DNA from: DATJGR01 sp963812255
GTDB lineage: Bacteria; Pseudomonadota; Gammaproteobacteria; Pseudomonadales; Azotimanducaceae
Direction of reading: 5' to 3'
DNA: 64,000 bases
NCBI GenBank assembly: GCA_963812255.1
Contig: CAWEUM010000005.1
Span: forward strand, 1,984,001-2,048,000
The position numbers and the translations under genes were made by a program. The first letter of the stretch is position 1; each line of letters begins with the position of its first letter. The notes beneath the pieces are model-generated. The model had not been told where the DNA came from, did not search any database, and saw nothing but the letters and a program-made list of their open reading frames with translations. Below are positions 50,676 through 59,430 of the stretch, in pieces.

Positions 50676-51789
50676 CTACCAGCACTCCGCTCTCTGGCGC
50701 CCACGACAGCCAGACCGATTCGCCCCATTGGTAGGCGAGCGACAAGTCGCGAGAGTGATTCGGTTGTACGACCTGAACCGTGCGCCCGGCATCGGTACGA
50801 ATCCGAAAGATGCACGAAGCGCCTAGATAACCGATTTCGTGCACCACACCGTGCAGACGATTCTCTGCATCTGCCCCGGGATCATCGCGCCAGATCTGCA
50901 GCTTCTCCGGTCGCAGCGCCACGGCGCACAGGCTACCCGCCGGCAGAGATTGCGCATGGCGCACCGTGACGCCACCCGGAACATCGGCGACCTCGAGCGT
51001 TACGATGCCGTCAGCCTGACGCGCCACGCGGCCTTCGAAAAGATTGACCGAGCCGACGAAGTCCGCCACAAACCGATTCGCCGGCGCTTCGTAGACCTCG
51101 CGCGGCGTACCCGTCTGCACGATCTTGCCGGCGTTCATCACACCGATGCGAGTCGCGAGCGTCATCGCCTCTTCCTGGTCGTGGGTGACCACGATGAACG
51201 TAATTCCCACCTCGTCCTGAATGCGCATCAGCTCGAACTGCGTCTGTTCGCGCAGGCGCTTGTCGAGCGCGGCGAGCGGTTCGTCCAACAATAGGACTCG
51301 GGGGCGTTTCACCAGTGCGCGAGCGAGCGCGACCCGTTGGCGCTGACCGCCCGATAGTTGATCGGGACGACGTTTGATCAAACTCTCCATTTCCACCAGC
51401 TTCAGCGCGGCGACGACGCGCTCGCGAATCGCGTCCCTGGGCAGACCTTCCTGGCGTAGGCCAAAGCCGACGTTGCGCTCGACGTTCATATGCGGAAACA
51501 GCGCATACGACTGAAACATCATGTTGATGGGACGCCGGTGTGGCGGGACGTCGGTCACATCTTCTCCGGCGATCGACATCCGGCCCGAGGTCGGACGTTC
51601 GAAGCCGGCCAGCAGTCTCAGCAGCGTCGTTTTCCCGCTGCCGGATCCGCCGAGCAGCGCGAAACATTCGCCTTCGGAAATGTCGATCGAAACGTCATCG
51701 ACGGCGACCACATCACCGAAACGCTTGGTGACATGGTCGAACCGCACCAGCGGTTCGCCCGTCAGTCGCCCGCTTTGGCTTGAGTCCAT
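50668..51789 (-). CDS. Polyamine ABC transporter ATPase, PotA/PotG-like
   Basis: 373 residues. The motifs are complete: Walker A GGSGSGKTT, Q-loop MMFQSYALFPHM, signature LSGGQRQRVALARAL, Walker B VLLLDEPLAALD and the switch His in VTHDQEEAM. A C-terminal TOBE domain follows (~250-373). The start lies 28 bp inside the end of the binding-protein gene, an unusually long overlap; a later start is not supported because the N-terminus needs RFDHVTKRFG. Confidence 0.95.
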   Translation of the reverse strand: MDSSQSGRLTGEPLVRFDHVTKRFGDVVAVDDVSIDISEGECFALLGGSGSGKTTLLRLLAGFERPTSGRMSIAGEDVTDVPPHRRPINMMFQSYALFPHMNVERNVGFGLRQEGLPRDAIRERVVAALKLVEMESLIKRRPDQLSGGQRQRVALARALVKRPRVLLLDEPLAALDKRLREQTQFELMRIQDEVGITFIVVTHDQEEAMTLATRIGVMNAGKIVQTGTPREVYEAPANRFVADFVGSVNLFEGRVARQADGIVTLEVADVPGGVTVRHAQSLPAGSLCAVALRPEKLQIWRDDPGADAENRLHGVVHEIGYLGASCIFRIRTDAGRTVQVVQPNHSRDLSLAYQWGESVWLSWAPESGVLVVG

Positions 51790-52934
51790 GCCCGATTGCG
51801 CATCCGAACGAATCGCTGGGATTTGGGACCGATCGCCACCAGCCGTGCCATGACGTCGGCCGGCGGGTAGACGATCGGATTATCACGAATCACCGGATTC
51901 AACAGCGGCCATGATGCTTTGTTCGGATTGGCGTACCAGATCGCGTCGGAAATCCCGGCAACGACCGCTGGGTCGAGGATGTGATCGATCCACTTCGCGG
52001 CGGCATCGGGATGCGGCGCATCCTTCGGAATCGCCATGATGTCGAACCAGATGATCGCGCCCTCCTTCGGAATGCGATAGTCGATGTGCACGCCTTTTCG
52101 CGCGTTGCGGGTGGCCTGAAAGACGTCGCCCGACCAACCCAGCGCCAGACAGATCTCCCCGTTGGCGAGATCGTCTACATAGCTCGTCGAATGGAAGTAG
52201 CGCACGAACGGCTGGATCTTTTTGATGACGTCGATCGCTGCTTTCAAATCGTCCGGGTTTTCGGAGTCCGGATCGCGTCCGAGGTAGATCAACGCCGACT
52301 GAACAACCTCATCTCCGGCGTCGAGCATCGAGATGCCGCAGTCTTTGAACTTCGACGCAACCACAGGGTCGAAGACCATCTTCCAGCTATCGAGCGGCGC
52401 ATCCGGCATGCGCGCCTTGATCGCATCGACGTTGAACGCGACACCGGTGGTTCCCCACATGTATGGCACACCATAGACGTTGCCGGGATCGACCCTCGCG
52501 ATGCGTTTCATCAGCACCGGATCGAGATTGGCGTAGTCTTTTAGCTTGTCCTTGGGGATCGGCTGGTACAGCCCGCCTTTGACCTGCATGCCAAAGAAAC
52601 TTGCAGAGGGAACGACCACGTCGTAGCCGGAGTTTCCGGCGAGCAACTTGCCCTCGAGCAGGTCATTGGAATCCATCACATCGTAGTTGACGGTAATGCC
52701 CGTCTCCTTTTCGAAAGATGGAATCGCCTTCGAATCGATGTAGTTCGTCCAACTGAACACGTTCACCACACCGCCTGTGGCCGCGATGAGCGGCCACGAC
52801 AGCATCACCGCCCCCGCCAGCAGACAGCGGCGTACCGACAACAAGCACCAGATGATCGCGCTCCTTCGTTGAGTGGTTGGATGATGCGACGCGAAGCGAG
52901 TATGTGTCCTATGATCCAACAGGGTCGCGCTCAT
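51762..52934 (-). CDS. Polyamine-binding periplasmic protein, PotD/PotF-like
   Basis: 390 residues from ATG 52934 (GTG 52937 also possible). A signal peptide is visible around 35-55 (RRCLLAGAVMLSWPLIAATGG), preceded by an unusually long N-terminal stretch, so a start closer to it cannot be excluded. The mature part begins VVNVFSWTNYID, the PotF signature, followed by YDVVVPSASFFG and YMWGTTGVAFN. It captures putrescine or spermidine for the importer. First gene of the PotFABC-like operon, divergent from the spermidine dehydrogenase by only 36 bp. Confidence 0.92.
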   Translation of the reverse strand: MSATLLDHRTHTRFASHHPTTQRRSAIIWCLLSVRRCLLAGAVMLSWPLIAATGGVVNVFSWTNYIDSKAIPSFEKETGITVNYDVMDSNDLLEGKLLAGNSGYDVVVPSASFFGMQVKGGLYQPIPKDKLKDYANLDPVLMKRIARVDPGNVYGVPYMWGTTGVAFNVDAIKARMPDAPLDSWKMVFDPVVASKFKDCGISMLDAGDEVVQSALIYLGRDPDSENPDDLKAAIDVIKKIQPFVRYFHSTSYVDDLANGEICLALGWSGDVFQATRNARKGVHIDYRIPKEGAIIWFDIMAIPKDAPHPDAAAKWIDHILDPAVVAGISDAIWYANPNKASWPLLNPVIRDNPIVYPPADVMARLVAIGPKSQRFVRMRNRAWTQAKAGD

Positions 52935-52970
52935 CACTGGAAATGTTAGCTTTTTTTAGAGGCCAATGAC

Positions 52971-54812
52971 ATGCGTGAAACCGGCGACGATAAGGCGCTC
53001 GGAATGTCGGCGTCGATCACGCGTCGCGATTTCTTAGGTGGAATGTTGGTCACCGGCGCGACGCTCGGAGGCCCGAAGGGCGCCGCCGCGGCCGAGTACT
53101 ATCCGCCGGCGCTGACGGGGCTCCGCGGCAGCCACGTCGGATCGTTCGAAGCCGCACATGCGCTGGCGCGCGAACACGGGCACTTCTCGACCCAGGCACC
53201 CGTGATCGATTCGGAGTATGACCTCGTCGTCGTTGGCGGCGGCATCTCTGGACTCTCCGCCGCGTTCTTCTTTCGGGAGAAGACTCCGCACGCACGAATT
53301 CTGGTACTGGAGAATCACGACGATTTCGGCGGGCACGCCAAGCGCAACGAATTCGATGTATTGGGTCGCAAACTGATCGGCTACGGCGGGAGCCAGTCGA
53401 TCGACGGGCCAGCTCACTATAGCCAGGTCGCCAAAGACCTGCTGGAGGCACTCGGCATCGATACGCAACGGTTCTACGCCGCATTCGATCGGAAGCTTTA
53501 CTCTGGGCTGGGTCTGTCGCGCGGCGTTCACTTCACGTCCGGGGTATTTACCCGCAATGCGATCCTGCCGATTCAATTGTCAGACGGCAAACCGTCGGCA
53601 GTTGCTCTTGCGCAAATGCCGATGACGCCCAACGGCCTCGCCGACCTGAAGCGCCTGTACTCGAAGACCGATTTTCTGCCTGGCCAAACGACACAACAGC
53701 GCGTGGAATTCCTGCGACGCACCTCTTATCTCGACTACATCCGCAGTACCGTCGGCGTCGGTGACGAAACCGCGACCCTGCTGAAGAACATTCCAAATGG
53801 ATTCTGGGGCCTGAACTACGACGCGCTTTCCGCGCTGGAAGGTTATCGCCTCGGTCAGCCGGGATTCACCGGATTGCCGTTCGAGGCGGTGGACGCTCCC
53901 TATCCCGACGACGAGCCGTACATATTTCATTTTCCCGACGGCAACGCCGGCATCGCCCGCTCGCTGGTGCGGAAGCTGATTCCCGCCGTTGCGCCAGGAC
54001 ACACGATGGAGGACATCGTCACCGCGCATTTCGACTATGCGCGGCTGGACGAGACGGGTTCACCGGTCCGGATTCGTCTCAACAGTACCGCACTGCGCGT
54101 GCGACCCAGTGATGCTGGCGTCGTCGTGACCTACGCGCGCGGCGGCGCGCTCGAACGGATTCGCGCTCGCCAATGCGTGCTGGCGTGCTACAACGTGATG
54201 ATTCCGTACCTGCTTCCCGAGTTGCCCCCGGCACAACGCGAAGCATTGGCTGAAGCGATCAAAACACCGCTGGTGTACACGAACGTGGTGCTGCGCAATT
54301 GGCGTGCATTCGTATCTGCGGGCGTACACCAGTTCTATAGTCCGACGGGATACTACTCATCCGGCATGCTCGACTTTCCCGTGTCGCTTGGGGCCTACCA
54401 CTTCCCGCGGTCCCCTGACGATCCGATTGTGGTGCATCTGTCGCGCGCCCCGGTCCCGGGGGACGGCAGACGCGATGTGGATCAGTTTCGCGCCGGACGT
54501 TACGAGTTGCTGGGCGCGAGCTTCGCACAGCTCGAGCGCGAAACGCGGCGTCAAATGGTCGACATGCTGGCCAACCATGGATTCGATCCGGCGCGCGACA
54601 TCGTCGGCCTGACGATCAATCGCTGGCCGCATGGTTACGCGCGCGAGTTCAACGAACTGTTCGATCCGCCCCCAGGCGTGGTGACGCCCGCGTGGATTCG
54701 AGCTCGAGCCCCTTACGGCCGCATCGCGATCGCCAATTCCGATGCGCAAGGCAAGGCCTACGCGAATGCGGCGATCGATGCGGGGTATCGCGCGGTGAAC
54801 GACCTTTCATGA
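52971..54812 (+). CDS. Spermidine dehydrogenase-like FAD enzyme, Tat-exported
   Basis: 613 residues. The Tat signal ITRRDFLGGMLVTGA is near residue 18; the FAD segment YDLVVVGGGISGLSAAFFFRE follows at ~84. ENHDDFGGHAKRNEF and IGYGGSQSIDGP resemble Pseudomonas SpdH, which cleaves spermidine outside the cytoplasm. AGAGG sits 8 nt before the ATG. The gene reads away from the importer operon, which fits periplasmic spermidine cleavage followed by uptake of the diamine. An alternative is a general NAD(P)-binding FAD oxidoreductase with another substrate. Confidence 0.85.
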   Translation: MRETGDDKALGMSASITRRDFLGGMLVTGATLGGPKGAAAAEYYPPALTGLRGSHVGSFEAAHALAREHGHFSTQAPVIDSEYDLVVVGGGISGLSAAFFFREKTPHARILVLENHDDFGGHAKRNEFDVLGRKLIGYGGSQSIDGPAHYSQVAKDLLEALGIDTQRFYAAFDRKLYSGLGLSRGVHFTSGVFTRNAILPIQLSDGKPSAVALAQMPMTPNGLADLKRLYSKTDFLPGQTTQQRVEFLRRTSYLDYIRSTVGVGDETATLLKNIPNGFWGLNYDALSALEGYRLGQPGFTGLPFEAVDAPYPDDEPYIFHFPDGNAGIARSLVRKLIPAVAPGHTMEDIVTAHFDYARLDETGSPVRIRLNSTALRVRPSDAGVVVTYARGGALERIRARQCVLACYNVMIPYLLPELPPAQREALAEAIKTPLVYTNVVLRNWRAFVSAGVHQFYSPTGYYSSGMLDFPVSLGAYHFPRSPDDPIVVHLSRAPVPGDGRRDVDQFRAGRYELLGASFAQLERETRRQMVDMLANHGFDPARDIVGLTINRWPHGYAREFNELFDPPPGVVTPAWIRARAPYGRIAIANSDAQGKAYANAAIDAGYRAVNDLS

Positions 54813-54850
54813 AGGGTCCCGCGACAAGTCGCCGCGCGCATCGCATCGGT

Positions 54851-56506
54851 TCAGCGCGAATAAACCGTCATTCCATCCAGTATCGTGCGCGTCACGGCGA
54901 CCTCACCGATCTCCCGCGCCGGAATACTGAACAGATCGCGTTCGAGCACGACGAGGTCGGCGGCTTTGCCAATCTCGAGTGACCCGGTAAGCGTCTCCTG
55001 ATGCATCAGGTACGCGCCATTGATCGTGTACGCGGCGAGCATATCGGGAAGCGTGACGCGCTCGGCCGGGTTCAGCACGCCAGCGATGCGCCCACTGGGG
55101 TCGCTGCGCGTGATCGCAGTTTCAATTGCCAGCAACGGATTCATCGATGACACCGGCCAGTCGCTTCCACCGACGATCCGCCCGCCCGCGCGCAGCACCG
55201 ATTCGATCGGATACATTTGTTCAACGCGCGCCTGGCCGACCTGCGGCAGATTGACCTCGGTGATGTATTGATCGGGGAACGCCCAGAGCGCCTGAAAATT
55301 GGCTATGACGCCGAGTTGAGCAAACCGCGGACGATCGGAGGGATCGACCAATTGCAGGTGCGCGATGTGATGTCGGTTGTCCGACGGCCGATTGGCCTTT
55401 CGCGCCGCCGCCACTGCATCGAGCGCGACTCGAACCGCGCGATCGCCGATCGCATGCATGTGGACTTGAATGCCACGGCGATCGAGGTCGATCACGAGCG
55501 CCGCCAGCGCTTCCGGTCGGATTTTCAGATCGCCACGAAGACCCGGACGGTCTAGATAAGGTTGCAGCAATGCGGCCGTTTCACCTTCCAAAACGCCATC
55601 GACGAAGATCTTCACGGAGTCGGTGCGCAGTCTCGCGCTGCTGCCGCGATCTCCGGCATGCATCAGGGCATCCGCATTGGGGTCCGTCGCGACAATCGAT
55701 GCGACGACGCGGGCGCTGAGTTCGCCGCTGCGCACGAGCGAGCGATAGGCGGCGAGTTCGTCCGAGCCGACCGCTGCTGCGACGAACGAGGTGATGCCGA
55801 AGCCATTCGCCATCTTCAAGGCACGCCGCAATCCTTCGCGGCGCGCCTGGGGTGTCAGCGGCGGAATGATGGCCCTTACGAGGTCCTGCGCAGATTCGCG
55901 AAGCGTGCCCGTGGCTTCGCCCTGGGCGTCGCGCTCGATGACGCCGTGACTGGGATTGGGCGTTTCACGCTCGATGCCCGCCAACTCCAACGCGCGAGAG
56001 TTGGCCCACGACGAATGTCCGTCCGCACCGCCCAGAAAGATCGGGCGCTCGGTGGAAATCGAATCCAGCAGACGCTTGTTCGGATTGGCCTGCGGAAACA
56101 GACTCAGATCCCAGCCGGCCCCGAGCAGCCATCCGGAACCCTGGGTGTCCCGGTTGCACGCACCCACCTTCGCTGTAATGGCGTCGATCGTCTCGAGATC
56201 GACCAGATTGCACTGCCCCAGTTCAACGCCGCCGGCCACCGGGTGAACATGCGAATCATGGAAGCCTGGTAACACCATCTGCCGTTTCAGATCGATATCG
56301 ATCTTGCCGTCGTAGTGTCGACCGATCGCGTCGTCGCTGCCGATGGCAACGATGTGTCCGCCCACCACAGCAAGCGCCTGGGCTTTAGGATGCGCAGCAT
56401 TCATGGTGTAGATCATCCCGTTGTGCAACACCAGATCGGCTGATTGGTGCTGTGGCGCGCAAGCCGCGCTCAGAATCACCAAGATGGCGAGATTTGCAAA
56501 CCGCAT
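54851..56506 (-). CDS. YtcJ-like metal-dependent amidohydrolase, lipoprotein
   Basis: 551 residues. A lipoprotein signal ends at ILSAACAP (Cys16). The amidohydrolase-3 fold carries GFHDSHVHPVAGG (metal His pair), HMHAIGDRAV, HHIAHLQLVDPSD and GGSDWPVSSM (final Asp). The family hydrolyses N-acyl or cyclic amides of unknown range. It converges on the spermidine dehydrogenase gene 38 bp away, and could hydrolyse an amide linked to amine use; that is context inference only. Confidence 0.88.
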   Translation of the reverse strand: MRFANLAILVILSAACAPQHQSADLVLHNGMIYTMNAAHPKAQALAVVGGHIVAIGSDDAIGRHYDGKIDIDLKRQMVLPGFHDSHVHPVAGGVELGQCNLVDLETIDAITAKVGACNRDTQGSGWLLGAGWDLSLFPQANPNKRLLDSISTERPIFLGGADGHSSWANSRALELAGIERETPNPSHGVIERDAQGEATGTLRESAQDLVRAIIPPLTPQARREGLRRALKMANGFGITSFVAAAVGSDELAAYRSLVRSGELSARVVASIVATDPNADALMHAGDRGSSARLRTDSVKIFVDGVLEGETAALLQPYLDRPGLRGDLKIRPEALAALVIDLDRRGIQVHMHAIGDRAVRVALDAVAAARKANRPSDNRHHIAHLQLVDPSDRPRFAQLGVIANFQALWAFPDQYITEVNLPQVGQARVEQMYPIESVLRAGGRIVGGSDWPVSSMNPLLAIETAITRSDPSGRIAGVLNPAERVTLPDMLAAYTINGAYLMHQETLTGSLEIGKAADLVVLERDLFSIPAREIGEVAVTRTILDGMTVYSR

Positions 56507-56518
56507 GGAGCACCTCTG

Positions 56519-56548
56519 CGTGGTCGTTAACTCTACGTGGTCGTTAAC
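56519..56548. repeat. Direct repeat with GTTAAC cores upstream of the YtcJ-like gene
   Basis: CGTGGTCGTTAAC occurs at 56519-56531 and again at 56536-56548, a 17-bp period. It lies 13-42 bp upstream of the amidohydrolase start, in the 178-bp divergent gap shared with the hydrolase gene at 56685. It could be a regulator site; nothing else is seen in the gap. Confidence 0.45.
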
Positions 56549-56684
56549 AACACATTAGCAACCGCCGGAGTCGACGCGTAGCAGCCGGCCCCGGCCGCAT
56601 ACCCAGTCACAACGCGCTCAATGGGCGCATTTACACCACAGATCGCTTTGTGCTACTTGTAACGGCTGTTATCCGGAGTGAGCA

Positions 56685-57494
56685 ATGGCACTACAGGTCG
56701 ACACCACGAAGGTGAGCCCTCCGTCAACCCTATTGGCGCTGTCCGAGGGGTGGCGCGCATTTCTCGAAGCGTCAACGCTGATTCCCAGCATGCCTTTTCT
56801 GCGGAGCATGCCGCGGGGTGACGGACACCCAGTGTATCTGCTGCCGGGCTTCATGGCCGACAGCCAATCTACGGCGATGTTGCGTCGTTGGCTGAACAAC
56901 CTCGGCTATGCTGCGATGCCCTGGGGATTCGGCCGCAACCTGGGTCCACGCGGGATACTGATGGAACGCCTCATCTTGACTGTCGGCGATATCGCGCGGG
57001 AACATGGCCGATCCGTTTCGCTGATCGGACAAAGCCTTGGCGGTGTGTTTGCTCGCGAAATCGCGAAAGTCATCCCCGAGCATATTCGTCAGGTCATCAC
57101 GCTCGGCTCGCCGTTCAGACAGACCGAAACGAATGGTACTGCACCGGCCGTCATCCGTTTGTTCGAAATGACGACTGGCGAAAATGCCGATGAACTCAAA
57201 CGTGACCTCGGCGATATCTCGCGACCCGCGCCGGTTGCCTCGACTGCGATCTACAGCCGTACCGACGGCATCGCAAACTGGAAAACGTGCATCGAGGAAG
57301 AAACCCCGCATACCGACAATGTCGAAGTTTATGCGAGCCATTGCGGCATGGGCTTCAATCCGGCGATTTACTATGTGATTGGCGATCGGCTGGCGCAACC
57401 GGCTGACAAATGGCGCAAATTCGCGCGCACCGGTGCGCGCAGCTTTGTCTATCCTGACGCGATCTACGCCGCGCGCGGCCTGCGAGCGCTCTAG
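56685..57494 (+). CDS. Alpha/beta hydrolase, lipase-like
   Basis: 269 residues; CCGGAG precedes the ATG. The nucleophile elbow is LIGQSLGGVFA with Ser ~117, the chain before it VYLLPGFMADSQST supplies the oxyanion hole, and a His in SHCGMGFNP near 222 can complete the triad, with Asp in SRTDGIANW. The type matches small PGAP1/triacylglycerol-lipase-like hydrolases. Close to phaR, a role in polyester or lipid turnover is conceivable but unproven. Its stop overlaps the convergent DUF6489 gene by 4 bp. Confidence 0.83.
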   Translation: MALQVDTTKVSPPSTLLALSEGWRAFLEASTLIPSMPFLRSMPRGDGHPVYLLPGFMADSQSTAMLRRWLNNLGYAAMPWGFGRNLGPRGILMERLILTVGDIAREHGRSVSLIGQSLGGVFAREIAKVIPEHIRQVITLGSPFRQTETNGTAPAVIRLFEMTTGENADELKRDLGDISRPAPVASTAIYSRTDGIANWKTCIEEETPHTDNVEVYASHCGMGFNPAIYYVIGDRLAQPADKWRKFARTGARSFVYPDAIYAARGLRAL

Positions 57495-57772
57495 CCCGAA
57501 ACGTCGGCGCTGTCGGTCGGATTCTTCTTGCCTTCGCTCGGTTTCGATGCGTTCAGAATGCCGGAAAGCAGCTTCTGATACGCCTCCCAGGACTGAACTC
57601 CGCCCGTGATGATCGATCGGGTGATCCCCGAGATCAGATTGCTGTCCATGCCCTTTTCGACCTGCCGCGTAATCCGCTCGACTACCAGTGCCTGAATCGG
57701 CGAAAGGTCCGGCAGTCCGAACAGGCGGCGCAGTTCCTCCGGTGTCAGATCAAGATCGACCGATACCTTCAT
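57491..57772 (-). CDS. DUF6489 family small protein
   Basis: 93 residues. MKVSVDLDLTPEELRRLFGLPDLSPIQ, then QVEKGMDSNLISG and WEAYQKLL, fits a short conserved proteobacterial family (DUF6489 as I recall it), of unknown role. It is transcribed away from phaR, which starts 126 bp to the right, and members are often found in that neighbourhood; a granule-related function is only a suggestion. Confidence 0.75.
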   Translation of the reverse strand: MKVSVDLDLTPEELRRLFGLPDLSPIQALVVERITRQVEKGMDSNLISGITRSIITGGVQSWEAYQKLLSGILNASKPSEGKKNPTDSADVSG

Positions 57773-57898
57773 CGAATCTCCTCCACGTTTGCTGCGGGTG
57801 CGACGACCGCAAAAACTGCGCCGCTTTTCCGCATCGCGTCAAACCGTATACCATGGGTGCCAACTGGTCGCGATAGTAATCCTTAGGAGCATGCTGCG

Positions 57899-58423
57899 GT
57901 GCGGATCTTGAAGAAATATCCCAATCGAAGACTCTACGATACCCAGCAGAGCGAATACGTCACCCTCGACGGCGTCCGCAAGATGATCCTCGGTAAGGAT
58001 CCCGTCAAAGTCCTAGACTCGAAGACCGGCAAAGACCTGACCCGATCGGTGCTGCTGCAGATCATTGCCGAGCAGGAAGCCGAAGGCCACGAACCTCTGC
58101 TCACCAACCGCGTGCTGGAACAGGTCGTACGGTTTTACGGCGACAGCATGCAGAACGTGCTCAGCCGGTACCTCGAGCAGAGCATCATGACCTTCCTCGA
58201 ACAACAGGAACTCTATCAGCGACGCATGCGGGAAGTGTTGAACGCGAATCCTCTGAAGCTGATGCAGCGACTCGCCGACCAGAACATCACCTTCCTGCGC
58301 TCGCTGCTGCCGGTCGGCATCGGTCCGACGCAGACGGACGCCGATGTGCGCAAAGAGGTGGCTGAGGCGGTACCGAGTGCGCAACAGGATGCACCCAAGG
58401 CCGGCGAAGCAGGTTCCGAATGA
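57899..58423 (+). CDS. phaR: Polyhydroxyalkanoate synthesis repressor PhaR
   Basis: 174 residues, GTG start with TAGGAG 9 nt upstream. The N-terminal PHB/PHA accumulation DNA-binding domain is unmistakable: ILKKYPNRRLYDT, then YVTLDGVRKMI and LTRSVLLQIIAEQE. The C-terminal half is helical and amphipathic, suited to binding PHA granules or phasins. PhaR represses phasin and its own gene until granules titrate it. No phaC or phasin gene is in the window. Confidence 0.93.
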   Translation: MRILKKYPNRRLYDTQQSEYVTLDGVRKMILGKDPVKVLDSKTGKDLTRSVLLQIIAEQEAEGHEPLLTNRVLEQVVRFYGDSMQNVLSRYLEQSIMTFLEQQELYQRRMREVLNANPLKLMQRLADQNITFLRSLLPVGIGPTQTDADVRKEVAEAVPSAQQDAPKAGEAGSE

Positions 58424-58425
58424 GG

Positions 58426-59430
58426 CTACTGTAACCCGCGCGCTGCCGCCGATTCCGGACGATTGACCGAGATCCGCACGGCCAGCGGTCGGTGATCCGA
58501 GAGGTTGCAATCGAGCACGTCGCAGCTCCGAATCGTCAGGCTCGGCGTCACCAGAACATGGTCCAACGTCAGCGCCGGGCGCCAGCTGGGATACGTCGGC
58601 TTGGAGTTGGCGGCGGGCATCAGCGACGTATCGGCCAGAGGAGAGTCGAACAAAAGCCCGCTCAGATGGCTGTTCATGTCACCCATCACCACAACATGCG
58701 CGTCGTCTTTGATCAGCGACCGCACGTAGGACAGTTGTTGGTGCCTGGAGCGTTCGCCGAGCGACAGATGCAGCAAGACAACCAATACGTCCGCGCCGCT
58801 AAATCTAAAACGTGAAACGATCGCACCTCGACCCGCGAACGTGCCCGGCAATTTGTGGTCTTCCAACGCGGCGGGTTCGAGCCGCGACAGCAAACCGTTC
58901 CCGTGCTGCGCGATTGGGCCGAGATCACGATTGCGCTGCGCATACCAGTATGGGAAGTGGCCTCGATAGGCGAGATATTCCACCTGGTTGACGAAGCCGC
59001 TGCGCAGGCTTCCGGTATCGACTTCCTGCAGCGCAACGACGTCGTAGTCGGCCACGAGATCGCCAATCAGGCGCAGGTTGTCGGCGCGTGCTTCATGAGG
59101 CAGCACATGTTTCCAGCCATTCGTCAGATAGTGGCGGTACCGTCCGGTGCTGATGCCGACTTGGATATTGAAGCTCAGCAGACGCAGTTCGTCGCCTTGA
59201 ATGTCGGCGACGGGCGTGCCCCTCGGATTGATCAACGGCCGAACCGACTCGCACTGTCGTTCGAACTTTCGATTGAATCGGAAGCTTGCCAATGCGCCAG
59301 CGCTTCTCATACCTGCTGCCAGACTGCGTTCGATGAGGCTCTCCGGCAGTTTAGCAGCCCGGCTCGGACTGCACTGAGGCGTGGGCAGCAGTTCGGTCGA
59401 GTACGACGGGCGACTATTGTGCGCTTGCAT
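58426..59430 (-). CDS. Endonuclease/exonuclease/phosphatase family protein
   Basis: 334 residues from ATG 59430, whose first codons overlap the end of dsbA by 17 bp. EEP-fold signatures: LSFNIQVG (Asn), VALQEVDTGS (metal Glu), VVMGDMNSHLSG (Asp/Asn) and NLSDHRPLAV (Asp-His). The fold covers DNases, RNases, sphingomyelinases and phosphoinositide phosphatases. Its position directly after dsbA in this block is conserved in Pseudomonas-type genomes. Substrate unknown. Confidence 0.88.
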   Translation of the reverse strand: MQAHNSRPSYSTELLPTPQCSPSRAAKLPESLIERSLAAGMRSAGALASFRFNRKFERQCESVRPLINPRGTPVADIQGDELRLLSFNIQVGISTGRYRHYLTNGWKHVLPHEARADNLRLIGDLVADYDVVALQEVDTGSLRSGFVNQVEYLAYRGHFPYWYAQRNRDLGPIAQHGNGLLSRLEPAALEDHKLPGTFAGRGAIVSRFRFSGADVLVVLLHLSLGERSRHQQLSYVRSLIKDDAHVVVMGDMNSHLSGLLFDSPLADTSLMPAANSKPTYPSWRPALTLDHVLVTPSLTIRSCDVLDCNLSDHRPLAVRISVNRPESAAARGLQ

